Assembly: GCA_900552645.1 (NCBI GenBank)
Contig: USAN01000015.1
Span: 1-46,297, forward strand
Direction: 5' to 3'
Length of the DNA: 46,297 nucleotides
Origin: an uncultured Bacteroides sp.
GTDB lineage: Bacteria > Bacteroidota > Bacteroidia > Bacteroidales > Bacteroidaceae
The translations under genes and the position numbers were made by a program. A model generated the notes under the pieces. The model was given only the letters and a program-made list of their open reading frames with translations. It ran no database searches and was not told where the DNA came from. The first letter of the stretch is position 1. Each line of letters opens with the position of its first letter. Positions 1 to 7,045 of this stretch are shown here, piece after piece.

Positions 1-47
1 AATTCTAGGTTGATTTGCAATTTCTGATAGATTATTTTCAGCTCACT

Positions 48-63
48 CTCTCCGCGCGGGGAG
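48..63. repeat. GC-rich imperfect palindrome
   Basis: CTCTCCGCGCGGGGAG is a 16-bp near-perfect palindrome with one mismatch, which would be a G-U pair in RNA. A G-rich tail continues to about 92. It stands out in an AT-rich surrounding. Its form resembles the short palindromic intergenic repeats found dispersed in many bacterial genomes, but only one copy is seen here. Confidence 0.4.
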
Positions 64-258
64 CGCCCTAGTGGCAAGGGGCTGGAGGGTAATGTTCAGA
101 AAAGTGTGTATGTTTTATTTCTTAGTCATAAATATTTCTCAAAAATATAATTATTTCATCTCAATAAAAAGCTTTGACTCAAGGAAATTATAAATTGGAT
201 ATTTAAATACATCTTTATTCATAGCCACATTGCCAAGCAATAATAAATACTGTAATTA

Positions 259-351
259 AAACTAATGTCACATCGTTCACAATTCCAAGATGTTATTAAT
301 CAAGTGATTACGTGTGAATATTCATGCAATAATATTCACAGATCATTCACA
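259..351. repeat. Dispersed repeat A, copy 1
   Basis: A 93-bp block that aligns without gaps to 41929-42021; about 69 of 93 positions match by hand count. Four TTCACA/TGTGAA hexamers sit at 276, 313 (inverted), 335 and 346. The second copy has the same spacing (37, 22, 11 bp). The sequence between the sites is much less conserved. TGTGAATATT (313-322) and AATATTCACA (331-340) form a perfect 10-bp inverted repeat. The block lies about 180 bp upstream of lutA. It could be an operator array, a structured RNA or a small dispersed element; the sequence does not decide. Confidence 0.7.
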
Positions 352-534
352 CTATATACTCATTATTCAAGTTGACTAGATTAATATTAATGCCTATATG
401 ATATTGTTCCATATTTGCTATATTATTTAATTAATCTTTTATAATGATTTAGTAAACTCATTGTTAAGAACTTAAATAGTTAATAGTTGTTTGTAACAGT
501 ATGTTATTTACGGTTTGCTATTTTAAATTAACGA

Positions 535-1287
535 ATGATGAATGAGATGAAAGTTGGCTATTTTGTTCCTTGTTATATTGATTCCTTAGCGCCAAATGTT
601 GCTAGATCGACATTCGAATTACTTAAACGATTGAATGTTGATGTTCATTTTATTGAACAGGCAGCTTGTTGTGCGTTACCATTGACGGATATGGGATATC
701 AAAAACAAGCATGTATGTTGGAAAAGAATCTTATATCCATATTAGAAGGGTATGATATTGTGGTAATTCCTTCTGGAATATGCACCGAACAGATAAGAAA
801 TGAATTCGATGCAGTAGAACAGACTCCTGAAGTGATTAAAATAAGAGAATCAGTTTATGATATAGTCGAATTTCTGCATGATGTTATTAAAGTTGAAAGT
901 TTACCATGGGCGCATTTTCCTCATAAGGTGGCTCTTCATAATGGTTGTCACTCTTTACGTTATTTGCATCATGCTCGTCCTACAGAAATAATGGAGCCTA
1001 ATTTTTCAAAGACAGAAGATTTGTTACGGTTAGTAGATGGACTTGAGGTTGTTTATGCCAAACGTAAGGATGAATGTTGTGGATTCGGAGGTACTTTCTC
1101 TATTTGGGATAAGGCATGTTCCGGACAAATGGGACTTGACAAGATAAATGATTACATAAGTCAAGGTGCACATTATGTTACTTCTGCCGATTTTTCTTGT
1201 CTTTTACATCAACAAGGGGTTGCCAAGAAGAATGGAATAGATATTAAAGCGTATTACATTACCGAAATATTAAATGGAGATGTTTGA
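535..1287 (+). CDS. lutA: LutA, lactate utilization (Fe-S)-binding protein
   Basis: First gene of a LutABC operon, whose products together oxidise L-lactate to pyruvate in the cytoplasm with iron-sulfur centres. The 250-aa protein has the two-module CCG-domain layout of the LutA/YkgE family. The first cysteine pair is at residues 45-46 in a CCALP context, a GCH motif holds Cys138, and the canonical second CCG is at residues 181-183. Length is normal for the family. Two adjacent ATGs (535, 538) and one at 547 are possible starts; the first is kept. The family match is clear. The exact electron acceptor is not shown by the sequence. Confidence 0.9.
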   Translation: MMNEMKVGYFVPCYIDSLAPNVARSTFELLKRLNVDVHFIEQAACCALPLTDMGYQKQACMLEKNLISILEGYDIVVIPSGICTEQIRNEFDAVEQTPEVIKIRESVYDIVEFLHDVIKVESLPWAHFPHKVALHNGCHSLRYLHHARPTEIMEPNFSKTEDLLRLVDGLEVVYAKRKDECCGFGGTFSIWDKACSGQMGLDKINDYISQGAHYVTSADFSCLLHQQGVAKKNGIDIKAYYITEILNGDV

Positions 1288-1288
1288 T

Positions 1289-2668
1289 ATGAAACAGGTG
1301 AATCAAGAAAAAAATGGTGCTAAGTTTTTGGCTGATACTGCCCATTGGAAAAGTCACGATAAATGTCTGTGGGATGCAAGGATGCGCCGAGATGAAGTTG
1401 CAAGTAATATACCGGAATGGGAGGAAATGCGATCTTTGGCTTCCCAGATAAAAGAACATACATTGTCTAATCTAGATTATTATTTAGAAGAGTTCGAGAA
1501 AAATGCTATTTCGCACGGGATACATGTACATTGGGCTATTGATGCAAAAGAGCATAATGAGATAGTATATAGTATCTTTAAGGAACACGAAGTTAAGATT
1601 GTTACTAAAGGAAAGTCAATGTTGATGGACGAATGTGAGATGCGAGAGTACATGGGCGAAAGAGGTATACAAATCTTCGAAGCAGATTTGGGCGAAAGAA
1701 TTCAGCAACTCAGTAATGAAAGAGCTTCACATATAGTTATGCCGGCTATTCATAAACTACGTGGAGATGTATCAAAGCTTTTTGCCCAACATATGGGAAG
1801 CGATCCTAGTAATGATGATCCACACTATTTAAATGGGGTTATGCGTAAAGATATGCGCAATAATTATATAAAGGTAGATGCAGGAATGAGCGGGGCCAAC
1901 TTTGCAATTGCCGAAACGGGTGGAATTGTGGTGTGCACTAATGAAGGTAATGCAGATATTAGTGCAAATGTTCCTCCATTATATGTGGTAAGTGTAGGTA
2001 TAGAGAAACTTATACCACGCGCTTCCGATCTTCCACTTTTTATACGATTATTATCACGTAGTGCATTAGGCTTCCATATTACTCAATATACATCTCATTA
2101 TCATGCACCAAGAGAAGGGCAGGAAATGCACATCGTAATAGTAGATAATGGTAGAAGCGAACGGTTGGCTACTCCTGATTATTGGGAAGTTCTTAAATGC
2201 ATAAGGTGTGCAGCATGTCTTAATACTTGTCCGGTATTTAGGCGTACTGGTGGATTAAGCTACGATGCATCATATATGGGGCCAATAGGTATAATTCTTG
2301 AACCAAGTTATGATCTTCATAGATATGCCCAGCTGCCGTATGCGTGTACTCATTGCGGTTCATGTGGTAATGTTTGTCCTGTAAAAGTTCCTATTCCGGA
2401 ATTAGTTTTCCGTTGGCGCAATATTATTGTTGATAAAGGAGAAGACTTGTTAATGCATAGGATGGAAATGAATGTTGGAGCACAAGTTCTTAAGAATGAG
2501 TATACATTGTCATGGGCAGAGAAATTTGCACTTTCGGCATTGCGTCATACTCCTAAGTTTATACTTAACTCTCCATTGGATCCATGGGCTGCAAAGCATG
2601 ATGTACCTGATGCCCCACAGCAAACTTTCCGAGAGTATTACAAACAGCAACAATCTGAAAAAAAATAG
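1289..2668 (+). CDS. lutB: LutB, lactate utilization iron-sulfur protein
   Basis: Middle subunit of the lactate oxidation complex. An N-terminal LUD-type region is followed by a ferredoxin-like domain with two CxxCxxCxxxCP clusters near residues 304 and 352, each expected to hold a 4Fe-4S centre. I prefer the ATG at 1289, which directly follows the lutA stop and has a purine-rich GGAGA about 8 bases upstream. An in-frame ATG at 1274 would overlap lutA by 14 bases. The C-terminal tail is polar. The next gene, lutC, starts 4 bases after the stop, so the three genes are translationally coupled. Confidence 0.9.
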   Translation: MKQVNQEKNGAKFLADTAHWKSHDKCLWDARMRRDEVASNIPEWEEMRSLASQIKEHTLSNLDYYLEEFEKNAISHGIHVHWAIDAKEHNEIVYSIFKEHEVKIVTKGKSMLMDECEMREYMGERGIQIFEADLGERIQQLSNERASHIVMPAIHKLRGDVSKLFAQHMGSDPSNDDPHYLNGVMRKDMRNNYIKVDAGMSGANFAIAETGGIVVCTNEGNADISANVPPLYVVSVGIEKLIPRASDLPLFIRLLSRSALGFHITQYTSHYHAPREGQEMHIVIVDNGRSERLATPDYWEVLKCIRCAACLNTCPVFRRTGGLSYDASYMGPIGIILEPSYDLHRYAQLPYACTHCGSCGNVCPVKVPIPELVFRWRNIIVDKGEDLLMHRMEMNVGAQVLKNEYTLSWAEKFALSALRHTPKFILNSPLDPWAAKHDVPDAPQQTFREYYKQQQSEKK

Positions 2669-2672
2669 TATC

Positions 2673-3266
2673 ATGAGAGATAATATATCATCATCCAGAG
2701 AAATTATTCTGAAGAAAGTAAGAGAGGGAAAACCTAAGGAGATAAAGTTGCCCGATGTGCCATTGTATTCTTATCCTGGCAACTCGTTGGATAGTTTTAT
2801 ATCTAATTTAAAATCATTTGATGGTAATGTAATAGAGTTTGCATCACGTAATGAAGCTATAGAATGGCTCGAGAATAATATTGATAGAAATAATAATAAT
2901 ATTTTCTCGGCCATTGTCGATTATCATGGAAATAAAGAATTGTCGGATTTTAAAACTCCTCATGAGGCACATGTAGTTGATATTGCCATAGGAGAAGGGG
3001 TATTGGGAGTAGCCGAAACAGGATCTGTATGGGTTACCGAAGAGTCACTGGGGCTCACTGCTGCTGCATTGTTCTCGACAGATCTATATATTTTGTTAGA
3101 TAAGAAGTCCATAAAGTCGGGATTACATGAGGCTTATAAAAATATAGACTTAGCCAAGCATCAATATGGGGCATTCTATACTGGTCCATCTGCAACGGCC
3201 GATATAGAGGCTGTACATGTAACAGGAGCGCAAGGTGAGATAAGTCTTACAGTGCTATTGTTCTAA
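2673..3266 (+). CDS. lutC: LutC, LUD-domain lactate utilization protein
   Basis: Third subunit of LutABC, a 197-aa LUD-domain protein with the family signature GVAETGSVWV in its C-terminal half and a conserved THEAHVVDI-like context before it (here PHEAHVVDI). The reading frame is open far upstream inside lutB, but the ATG at 2673 gives the normal family length and sits 4 bases after the lutB stop, so it is chosen. Downstream, repeat B begins about 20 bases after the stop. No strong hairpin terminator is visible for the operon. Confidence 0.88.
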   Translation: MRDNISSSREIILKKVREGKPKEIKLPDVPLYSYPGNSLDSFISNLKSFDGNVIEFASRNEAIEWLENNIDRNNNNIFSAIVDYHGNKELSDFKTPHEAHVVDIAIGEGVLGVAETGSVWVTEESLGLTAAALFSTDLYILLDKKSIKSGLHEAYKNIDLAKHQYGAFYTGPSATADIEAVHVTGAQGEISLTVLLF

Positions 3267-3285
3267 ATTTTAGGAGTAATAATTT

Positions 3286-3366
3286 GGTGCCCATCAATTT
3301 TTTTTTTCTCAGCACCAACTTATTACTTTCTGCCCATCAATTTTTTTTTGGTGCCCATCGATTTAA
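3286..3366. repeat. Repeat B, copy 1: four degenerate units of about 21 bp
   Basis: Tandem array between convergent lutC and the histidine kinase gene. Units begin near 3286, 3308, 3329 and 3350. Three contain GTGCCCATC(A/G)ATT followed by a T-run. The second is divergent and contains ACCAACTTATT, resembling the first units at 42040-42081. Spacing between the TGC marks at 3288 and 3331 is 43 (one extra base), and between 3331 and 3352 it is 21. It is not a CRISPR array, because there are no unique spacers. Function unknown. Confidence 0.7.
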
Positions 3367-3431
3367 CCTTTTAGCAATCCATATCAGCTAGTATGGGGAA
3401 ATTACCGTGGTGACAGTCTGGGTATAACAAT

Positions 3432-4757
3432 CTATCTAGTTTTCGAAATTATAATACTGAATATAGTATCGTTGAATGAGGCTTCGACTTTAAGACCACT
3501 TTTCTGGCAGATGTTCTTTACAATTGTAAGACCCAATCCCGTCGAATCTTCGTGACTCGATGTACGGTTAAATCGGGCAAATAGATCTCCTGCCGGAATT
3601 TTGTGATGATAAGGATTTGATATTTTTATCATATCATCCGAAGTTTCTACTTCTATATATCCTCCTTCACAGGTATATCTTACAGCATTGACAATAAGAT
3701 TCATTACCAGCCTTTCGGCAAGTATCCTATTCATTTCCATAATGAAAGGTCTGTTGTAGTATTTTCTAACCTCTATAGATCTATCTTGCAGCAAATCTTC
3801 ATAGGTGCCTAGATATTCGTCGGCATATTCATTTAGTAATATCTTCTCTACGGTGCCAAACTGATCGTTGTTTATGCGTGCTATTAATAACAACGCACGG
3901 TTGAAGCGGGTCATATGACTTACGGTACGCTGCATGTCGCGAATTATTCCAAGCGATTTCTCGTCACCAATATCATGTTGTTGCAGCATATCCAGCTTCA
4001 TCTTTATTATAGAAAGAGGTGTCTGCATTTCATGTGATGTATTCTCAATCAGCTCTTTTAGCGAGTTGTAGTCATTATGTATCTTGTTCATCATTTCGGA
4101 TACGGTAGTGCCCATCTCGTCAAACTCGTCTATACCGCACTCTTTTATCTTAGATGGTTTGGATCGTTCTATTCTGAATCGTCTTAGCTGAATAAGAAGG
4201 TGATAAAAAGGCTGCCACAATATTCTGGTATAATATGCCGATACTAATGCCGATGATATAAGGAATAGTAAAAGGAGTATAAGTAATGACATTATTACAG
4301 CCGACATCAGATCATCTTCTTCAAGTGTAGGCTGACTTAGTAGAACCTGATAGTTATTGTTTCCTGTATTTACATTGAACTTAAGCACTCTATATACCAC
4401 TCTCTCTTTTTCATACTTACTGTATATTAAAGAGTCATAAATTGCATATTCCTTATTGTTATCTATATTGTTATCTATATTGTTGTCTATCTCATTGAAC
4501 ATTAGACGACTGTGCTTTAATTCTATATCCTTAAGTGAAGGAATAGTGTCATTCAGTGCAGCATATTCCAATATTTCTTGTTTGTATTCATTAAGTACAT
4601 CGTCGGTCGATCTATGAATGGAATGTCTGAATATATAGTAATGAGTTATGCTTCCTATTATAAGAACAATAAGAAAAGTATAGATAGTATATTTCCAATA
4701 TATAGATGTAAGTTTCATAAGTGTTCTAATGTTCTGTAAATTTGTATCCAACGGCAT
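3432..4757 (-). CDS. Two-component sensor histidine kinase
   Basis: Membrane histidine kinase of up to 441 aa. Helix 1 is near residues 24-42, a periplasmic sensor region of about 105 residues follows, and helix 2 is near 151-176. Next come a HAMP-like linker, the dimerisation domain with phospho-acceptor His242 in SHEMQTPLS, the N box (NLIVNAVRYT) and the G2 box (STGLGLTIV). The G1 region reads ISNP, a form often seen in short Bacteroidetes kinases. The upstream ATG (4757) overlaps the regulator gene; an in-frame ATG at 4718 lies 7 bases after the regulator stop and may be the true start. The sensor region carries a repeated IDNN tract encoded by a 12-base tandem repeat. The signal is unknown. 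Confidence 0.9.
   Translation of the reverse strand: MPLDTNLQNIRTLMKLTSIYWKYTIYTFLIVLIIGSITHYYIFRHSIHRSTDDVLNEYKQEILEYAALNDTIPSLKDIELKHSRLMFNEIDNNIDNNIDNNKEYAIYDSLIYSKYEKERVVYRVLKFNVNTGNNNYQVLLSQPTLEEDDLMSAVIMSLLILLLLFLISSALVSAYYTRILWQPFYHLLIQLRRFRIERSKPSKIKECGIDEFDEMGTTVSEMMNKIHNDYNSLKELIENTSHEMQTPLSIIKMKLDMLQQHDIGDEKSLGIIRDMQRTVSHMTRFNRALLLIARINNDQFGTVEKILLNEYADEYLGTYEDLLQDRSIEVRKYYNRPFIMEMNRILAERLVMNLIVNAVRYTCEGGYIEVETSDDMIKISNPYHHKIPAGDLFARFNRTSSHEDSTGLGLTIVKNICQKSGLKVEASFNDTIFSIIISKTR
4455..4490. repeat. 12-bp tandem repeat inside the kinase sensor region
   Basis: Three in-frame copies of ATTGTTATCTAT (the last with one change) encode a repeated Ile-Asp-Asn-Asn tract near residues 90-101 of the kinase. 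Because the unit is a multiple of three, copy-number change would lengthen or shorten the periplasmic region without a frameshift. Confidence 0.75.
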
Positions 4758-5406
4758 AAACCGTCTTTATATAATCTGTTGCACCGGCATCAAGAAGTTT
4801 CTTTCTAAGATTGCGTATATGTGTATATACAAAGTCCAGCGAATCTGCAGTTATTCCCATCATATCTCCCCATAGATGTTCCACAATAGTCTCTTTTGTA
4901 AGAATTCTTTCGCGATTCATCAAAAGAAAAACGAAGAGATCGTATTCCTTTCGCGTAAGTAATATCTCTTTGTCTTGTACAAATACACGGTGAGATTCCA
5001 TGTTGATTCTAAACTCACAGAATACAAAGTCGTTATGGCCTTTGAACTTGCGTCGTCTTATAACCGACTTTACTCTTGCGTTAAGCTCGGGCAAACTGAA
5101 GGGTTTTGCCAGATAGTCATCTGCTCCTATGTCAAGTCCTTCTATCTTATTATCTATCGAGCTAAGTGCCGAAACTATTATTATTCCGCAGTCAAGGTTT
5201 TTTTTCTTTATATGTCGTATTATGTCAAGTCCATTTCCGTCAGGTAACGTTATATCTACCACTACACAATCATATTCATACAGTTCAATCTTCTCTATAG
5301 CCATCGTATAGTTATGTGCATATTCAGTTACATATTTTTCGGCATTGAAAAAACCTACAATAGCGTTTGATATTTCTCGCTCATCTTCAATAATCAATAT
5401 ATTCAT
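4726..5406 (-). CDS. OmpR/PhoB-type response regulator
   Basis: A 226-aa DNA-binding response regulator. The receiver domain shows acidic residues near the N-terminus, phospho-acceptor Asp51 in VVVDITLP, the switch Ser79 and Lys101 in LAKPF. A winged-helix DNA-binding domain occupies the C-terminal ~95 residues. It is the first gene of the pair with the kinase, and its promoter region is shared with the divergent PepSY-like lipoprotein gene 149 bp away, which is the obvious candidate target. Family assignment is firm; regulon is inference. Confidence 0.93.
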   Translation of the reverse strand: MNILIIEDEREISNAIVGFFNAEKYVTEYAHNYTMAIEKIELYEYDCVVVDITLPDGNGLDIIRHIKKKNLDCGIIIVSALSSIDNKIEGLDIGADDYLAKPFSLPELNARVKSVIRRRKFKGHNDFVFCEFRINMESHRVFVQDKEILLTRKEYDLFVFLLMNRERILTKETIVEHLWGDMMGITADSLDFVYTHIRNLRKKLLDAGATDYIKTVYAVGYKFTEH

Positions 5407-5431
5407 AGAGGAAAGGTTAATGATAATATTA

Positions 5432-5462
5432 CAAATATAATCTAATTATCATAAAGAATCAA
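5432..5462 (-). promoter_or_regulatory. Promoter of the two-component operon
   Basis: On the minus strand a TATATTTG -7 box (5432-5439) lies 20 bp from a TTG (5460-5462), fitting the Bacteroidales consensus TTG-N19-21-TAnnTTTG. It is about 26 bp upstream of the regulator start. Confidence 0.6.
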
Positions 5463-5508
5463 CTATATATATAAAATCTGATTTAGTTACAAATCTTCAG
5501 AATTACTT

Positions 5509-5516
5509 TAGATTTG
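5509..5516 (+). promoter_or_regulatory. -7 box for the PepSY-like gene
   Basis: TAGATTTG matches TAnnTTTG and leaves about 33 bp of leader before the ATG at 5556. No good -33 TTG is seen, which would suit an activated promoter. Confidence 0.45.
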
Positions 5517-5555
5517 ATCCCTTAATTTGTCCAAACTAAACTAAAGAATTCAATT

Positions 5556-6569
5556 ATGAAAAGAAACATTAATCTTGCGGGATGGCTCCTTGGGGCATCA
5601 ATAATTATTTTTTCTGCCTGTTCAAGTGATAGCGACGAGAATAGCGATATTCCTGGAACTATTAATCCTGAAAATCTACCAAAACCTGTAGTTATATCAT
5701 TCAATCAGCAGTTTCCTAATGCTACTAATGTAAAATGGATCGAGAAGAAAGATTATTATGTAACTACATTTAACCTTAAATCAAACAAGTCTCGTGCAGA
5801 TGTTATAAATCCAACTCATGAAGCTTGGTACACTCAGGAAGGTAAATGTAATATGAGTGAACAAGATATATCTGTAGAAGATTTGAAGTTGCAATATGCA
5901 AAAGTTTGGGATGCTTTTAATAATACTTCTTATGCAAAAGACGGATATGTTATTGATGATATTGATTTGTTGAAGCATAATTTGAGTGAAACTGGAGTTG
6001 CAGAATTAATATTCAAAATTGAAGTTGTAAAAGATAAGGTAGAGTATGATCTATATTTTACCGAAAATGGTTTGTTGGTTAGAGAAGTACTTGACGAAGA
6101 TGATGATGATGATGATGAGAATCTCCCATGTCCGGAAGTGTTGATAAAATTTATCTCACAGAATTATAAGGATGCGGTTATCGTGGACTTTGAAGAAGAA
6201 ATTAACGAAGATACAAAAGCTTTGCAATACGAGGTAGAAATATTAAGATCTCTCACTATAAATAATATAAATATTAATGTAGAATATGAATTGTCGTTCG
6301 ACAAGGATTATAATTTTATAGGAGGTGAGATTGACCTTGACGATAAGCTCGAGGCAGAATTTGTAAAAGCATTTGCAAGTCAGCTTCCTAAAGAAGAACT
6401 TGATAAAATAATAGCTATTACAGGAGAAGAAGATCCTTCTAAGTGGGATATAGAGATTCGTGAAACCACAGATCATAAGATAAATATCTTTGTAGAAGTG
6501 GAGGATGAGGCCGGCAATGAACAATTAGTATTGATAGCAACCATAAATCCAACTGATTTTATTATCTAG
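5556..6569 (+). CDS. PepSY-like (DUF2874-type) lipoprotein
   Basis: A 337-aa secreted protein with a lipoprotein signal. A charged N-terminus and hydrophobic stretch end in FSAC, with Cys22 as the lipidation site, followed by an acidic Ser/Asp-rich linker. The mature part has repeated PepSY-like units: the first shows the family pattern of phenylalanines, FP, NVKW and an EAWYTQEG strand. A second and possibly third unit follow a poly-Asp tract near residue 182 encoded by six GAT codons. Such proteins often sit beside two-component systems in Bacteroides, as here. It may bind metal or peptide or tune the kinase; that is inference. Very high acidic content is notable. Confidence 0.75.
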   Translation: MKRNINLAGWLLGASIIIFSACSSDSDENSDIPGTINPENLPKPVVISFNQQFPNATNVKWIEKKDYYVTTFNLKSNKSRADVINPTHEAWYTQEGKCNMSEQDISVEDLKLQYAKVWDAFNNTSYAKDGYVIDDIDLLKHNLSETGVAELIFKIEVVKDKVEYDLYFTENGLLVREVLDEDDDDDDENLPCPEVLIKFISQNYKDAVIVDFEEEINEDTKALQYEVEILRSLTINNININVEYELSFDKDYNFIGGEIDLDDKLEAEFVKAFASQLPKEELDKIIAITGEEDPSKWDIEIRETTDHKINIFVEVEDEAGNEQLVLIATINPTDFII

Positions 6570-6588
6570 CCTTAATTATGACTATGAT

Positions 6589-6622
6589 ACCTAATTATTA
6601 TAATTTGAAATAATTATTAGGT
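6589..6622 (+). terminator. AT-rich hairpin after the PepSY-like gene
   Basis: Arms at 6589-6601 and 6610-6622 pair over 13 positions with one mismatch and are followed by a T-rich stretch. Weak stem, but well placed 20 bases after the stop. Confidence 0.5.
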
Positions 6623-6642
6623 TTGATTTTTTTGGGGTATAG

Positions 6643-6679
6643 AAAGGGACTGTTCTATTTTTAGAATGGTCCCTTTTTT
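6643..6679 (+). terminator. Rho-independent terminator
   Basis: AAAGGGAC (6643-6650) pairs with GTCCCTTT (6669-6676), extended inward by a mostly paired TGTTCTA/TAGAATG segment, then a T-run. It is the second terminator after the PepSY-like gene. Confidence 0.75.
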
Positions 6680-6818
6680 ATCGTTATTAGTTACTATTAT
6701 TCAGTTAAACTGAAAAAAAAGCCAGAACGTTATATATTAAATGTTATAAATGGTATAGTAGAATGATTCGTTAACAGGTAAAATTATAAACGGTATTAAC
6801 AGAGGTATAGTAGTAAAT

Positions 6819-6855
6819 AAAAAGGCCTAATTCTATAAAAGAATTAGGCCTTTTT
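6819..6855 (-). terminator. Terminator after tRNA-Phe
   Basis: A perfect 14-bp stem (6821-6834 with 6840-6853) has a 5-base loop and A/T runs on both sides. It lies directly downstream of the minus-strand tRNA-Phe and could also stop plus-strand transcription. Confidence 0.8.
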
Positions 6856-6856
6856 G

Positions 6857-6929
6857 TGGTGCCACCAGGAATCGAACCGGGGACACAAGGATTTTCAGTC
6901 CTTTGCTCTACCAACTGAGCTATGGCACC
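6857..6929 (-). tRNA. tRNA-Phe (anticodon GAA)
   Basis: The minus strand gives a full cloverleaf. The acceptor GGTGCCA pairs with TGGCACC plus an A discriminator, the D-arm is AGCTCAGTTGGTAGAGC, the anticodon loop is CTGAAAA with GAA, and the T-arm contains GGTTCGATTCC. The 3' CCA is not encoded, as is usual in Bacteroidales. It is a stand-alone gene with its own promoter and terminator. Confidence 0.97.
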
Positions 6930-6948
6930 ATCGTTTGTTTTGCGATTG

Positions 6949-6978
6949 CAAAGGTAGTGAAACTTTTTAAAAAACCAA
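6949..6978 (-). promoter_or_regulatory. Promoter of tRNA-Phe
   Basis: On the minus strand TACCTTTG (6949-6956) lies exactly 19 bp from TTG (6976-6978), the textbook Bacteroidales arrangement. The box ends about 20 bp before the tRNA 5' end. Confidence 0.8.
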
Positions 6979-6990
6979 ACATGTCGCTAT

Positions 6991-7030
6991 AAAAAACACT
7001 GATAATTGAGCTTTTCTGCCATTATCAGTG
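6991..7030 (-). terminator. Terminator of the sppA-lpxK-pnp-thiL operon
   Basis: A perfect 10-bp stem (6997-7006 with 7021-7030) is followed on the minus strand by a six-base T-run (6991-6996). It sits 16 bases after the thiL stop. Confidence 0.8.
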
Positions 7031-7045
7031 CCTTTTTAAAATATT

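Larger units (their letters stand above)
1..534. other. Non-coding region upstream of lutABC
   Basis: No convincing reading frame is seen on either strand. The stretch is strongly AT-rich except for a GC-rich palindromic patch near 41-98. It also holds repeat A at 259-351. A TAnnTTTG-like box on the minus strand (140-147) could point leftward out of the window, but it lacks a well placed -33 TTG. For lutA the best promoter guess is a TTG at 487-489 with a loose TA/TTTG box at 509-517, which would leave a very short leader; this is weak. Confidence 0.6.

Noticed and set aside
2472..2672. N-terminal extension of LutC
   Set aside because: This part is lutB read in another frame; the ATG at 2673 gives the normal LutC length.
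6243..6524. 93-aa minus-strand frame opposite the PepSY-like gene
   Set aside because: The plus strand has a lipoprotein signal and family pattern; the antisense frame is an AT-rich by-product.
6700..6714. Palindrome TTCAGTTAAACTGAA as an operator
   Set aside because: Short, between two terminators, not near any start codon, and seen once.
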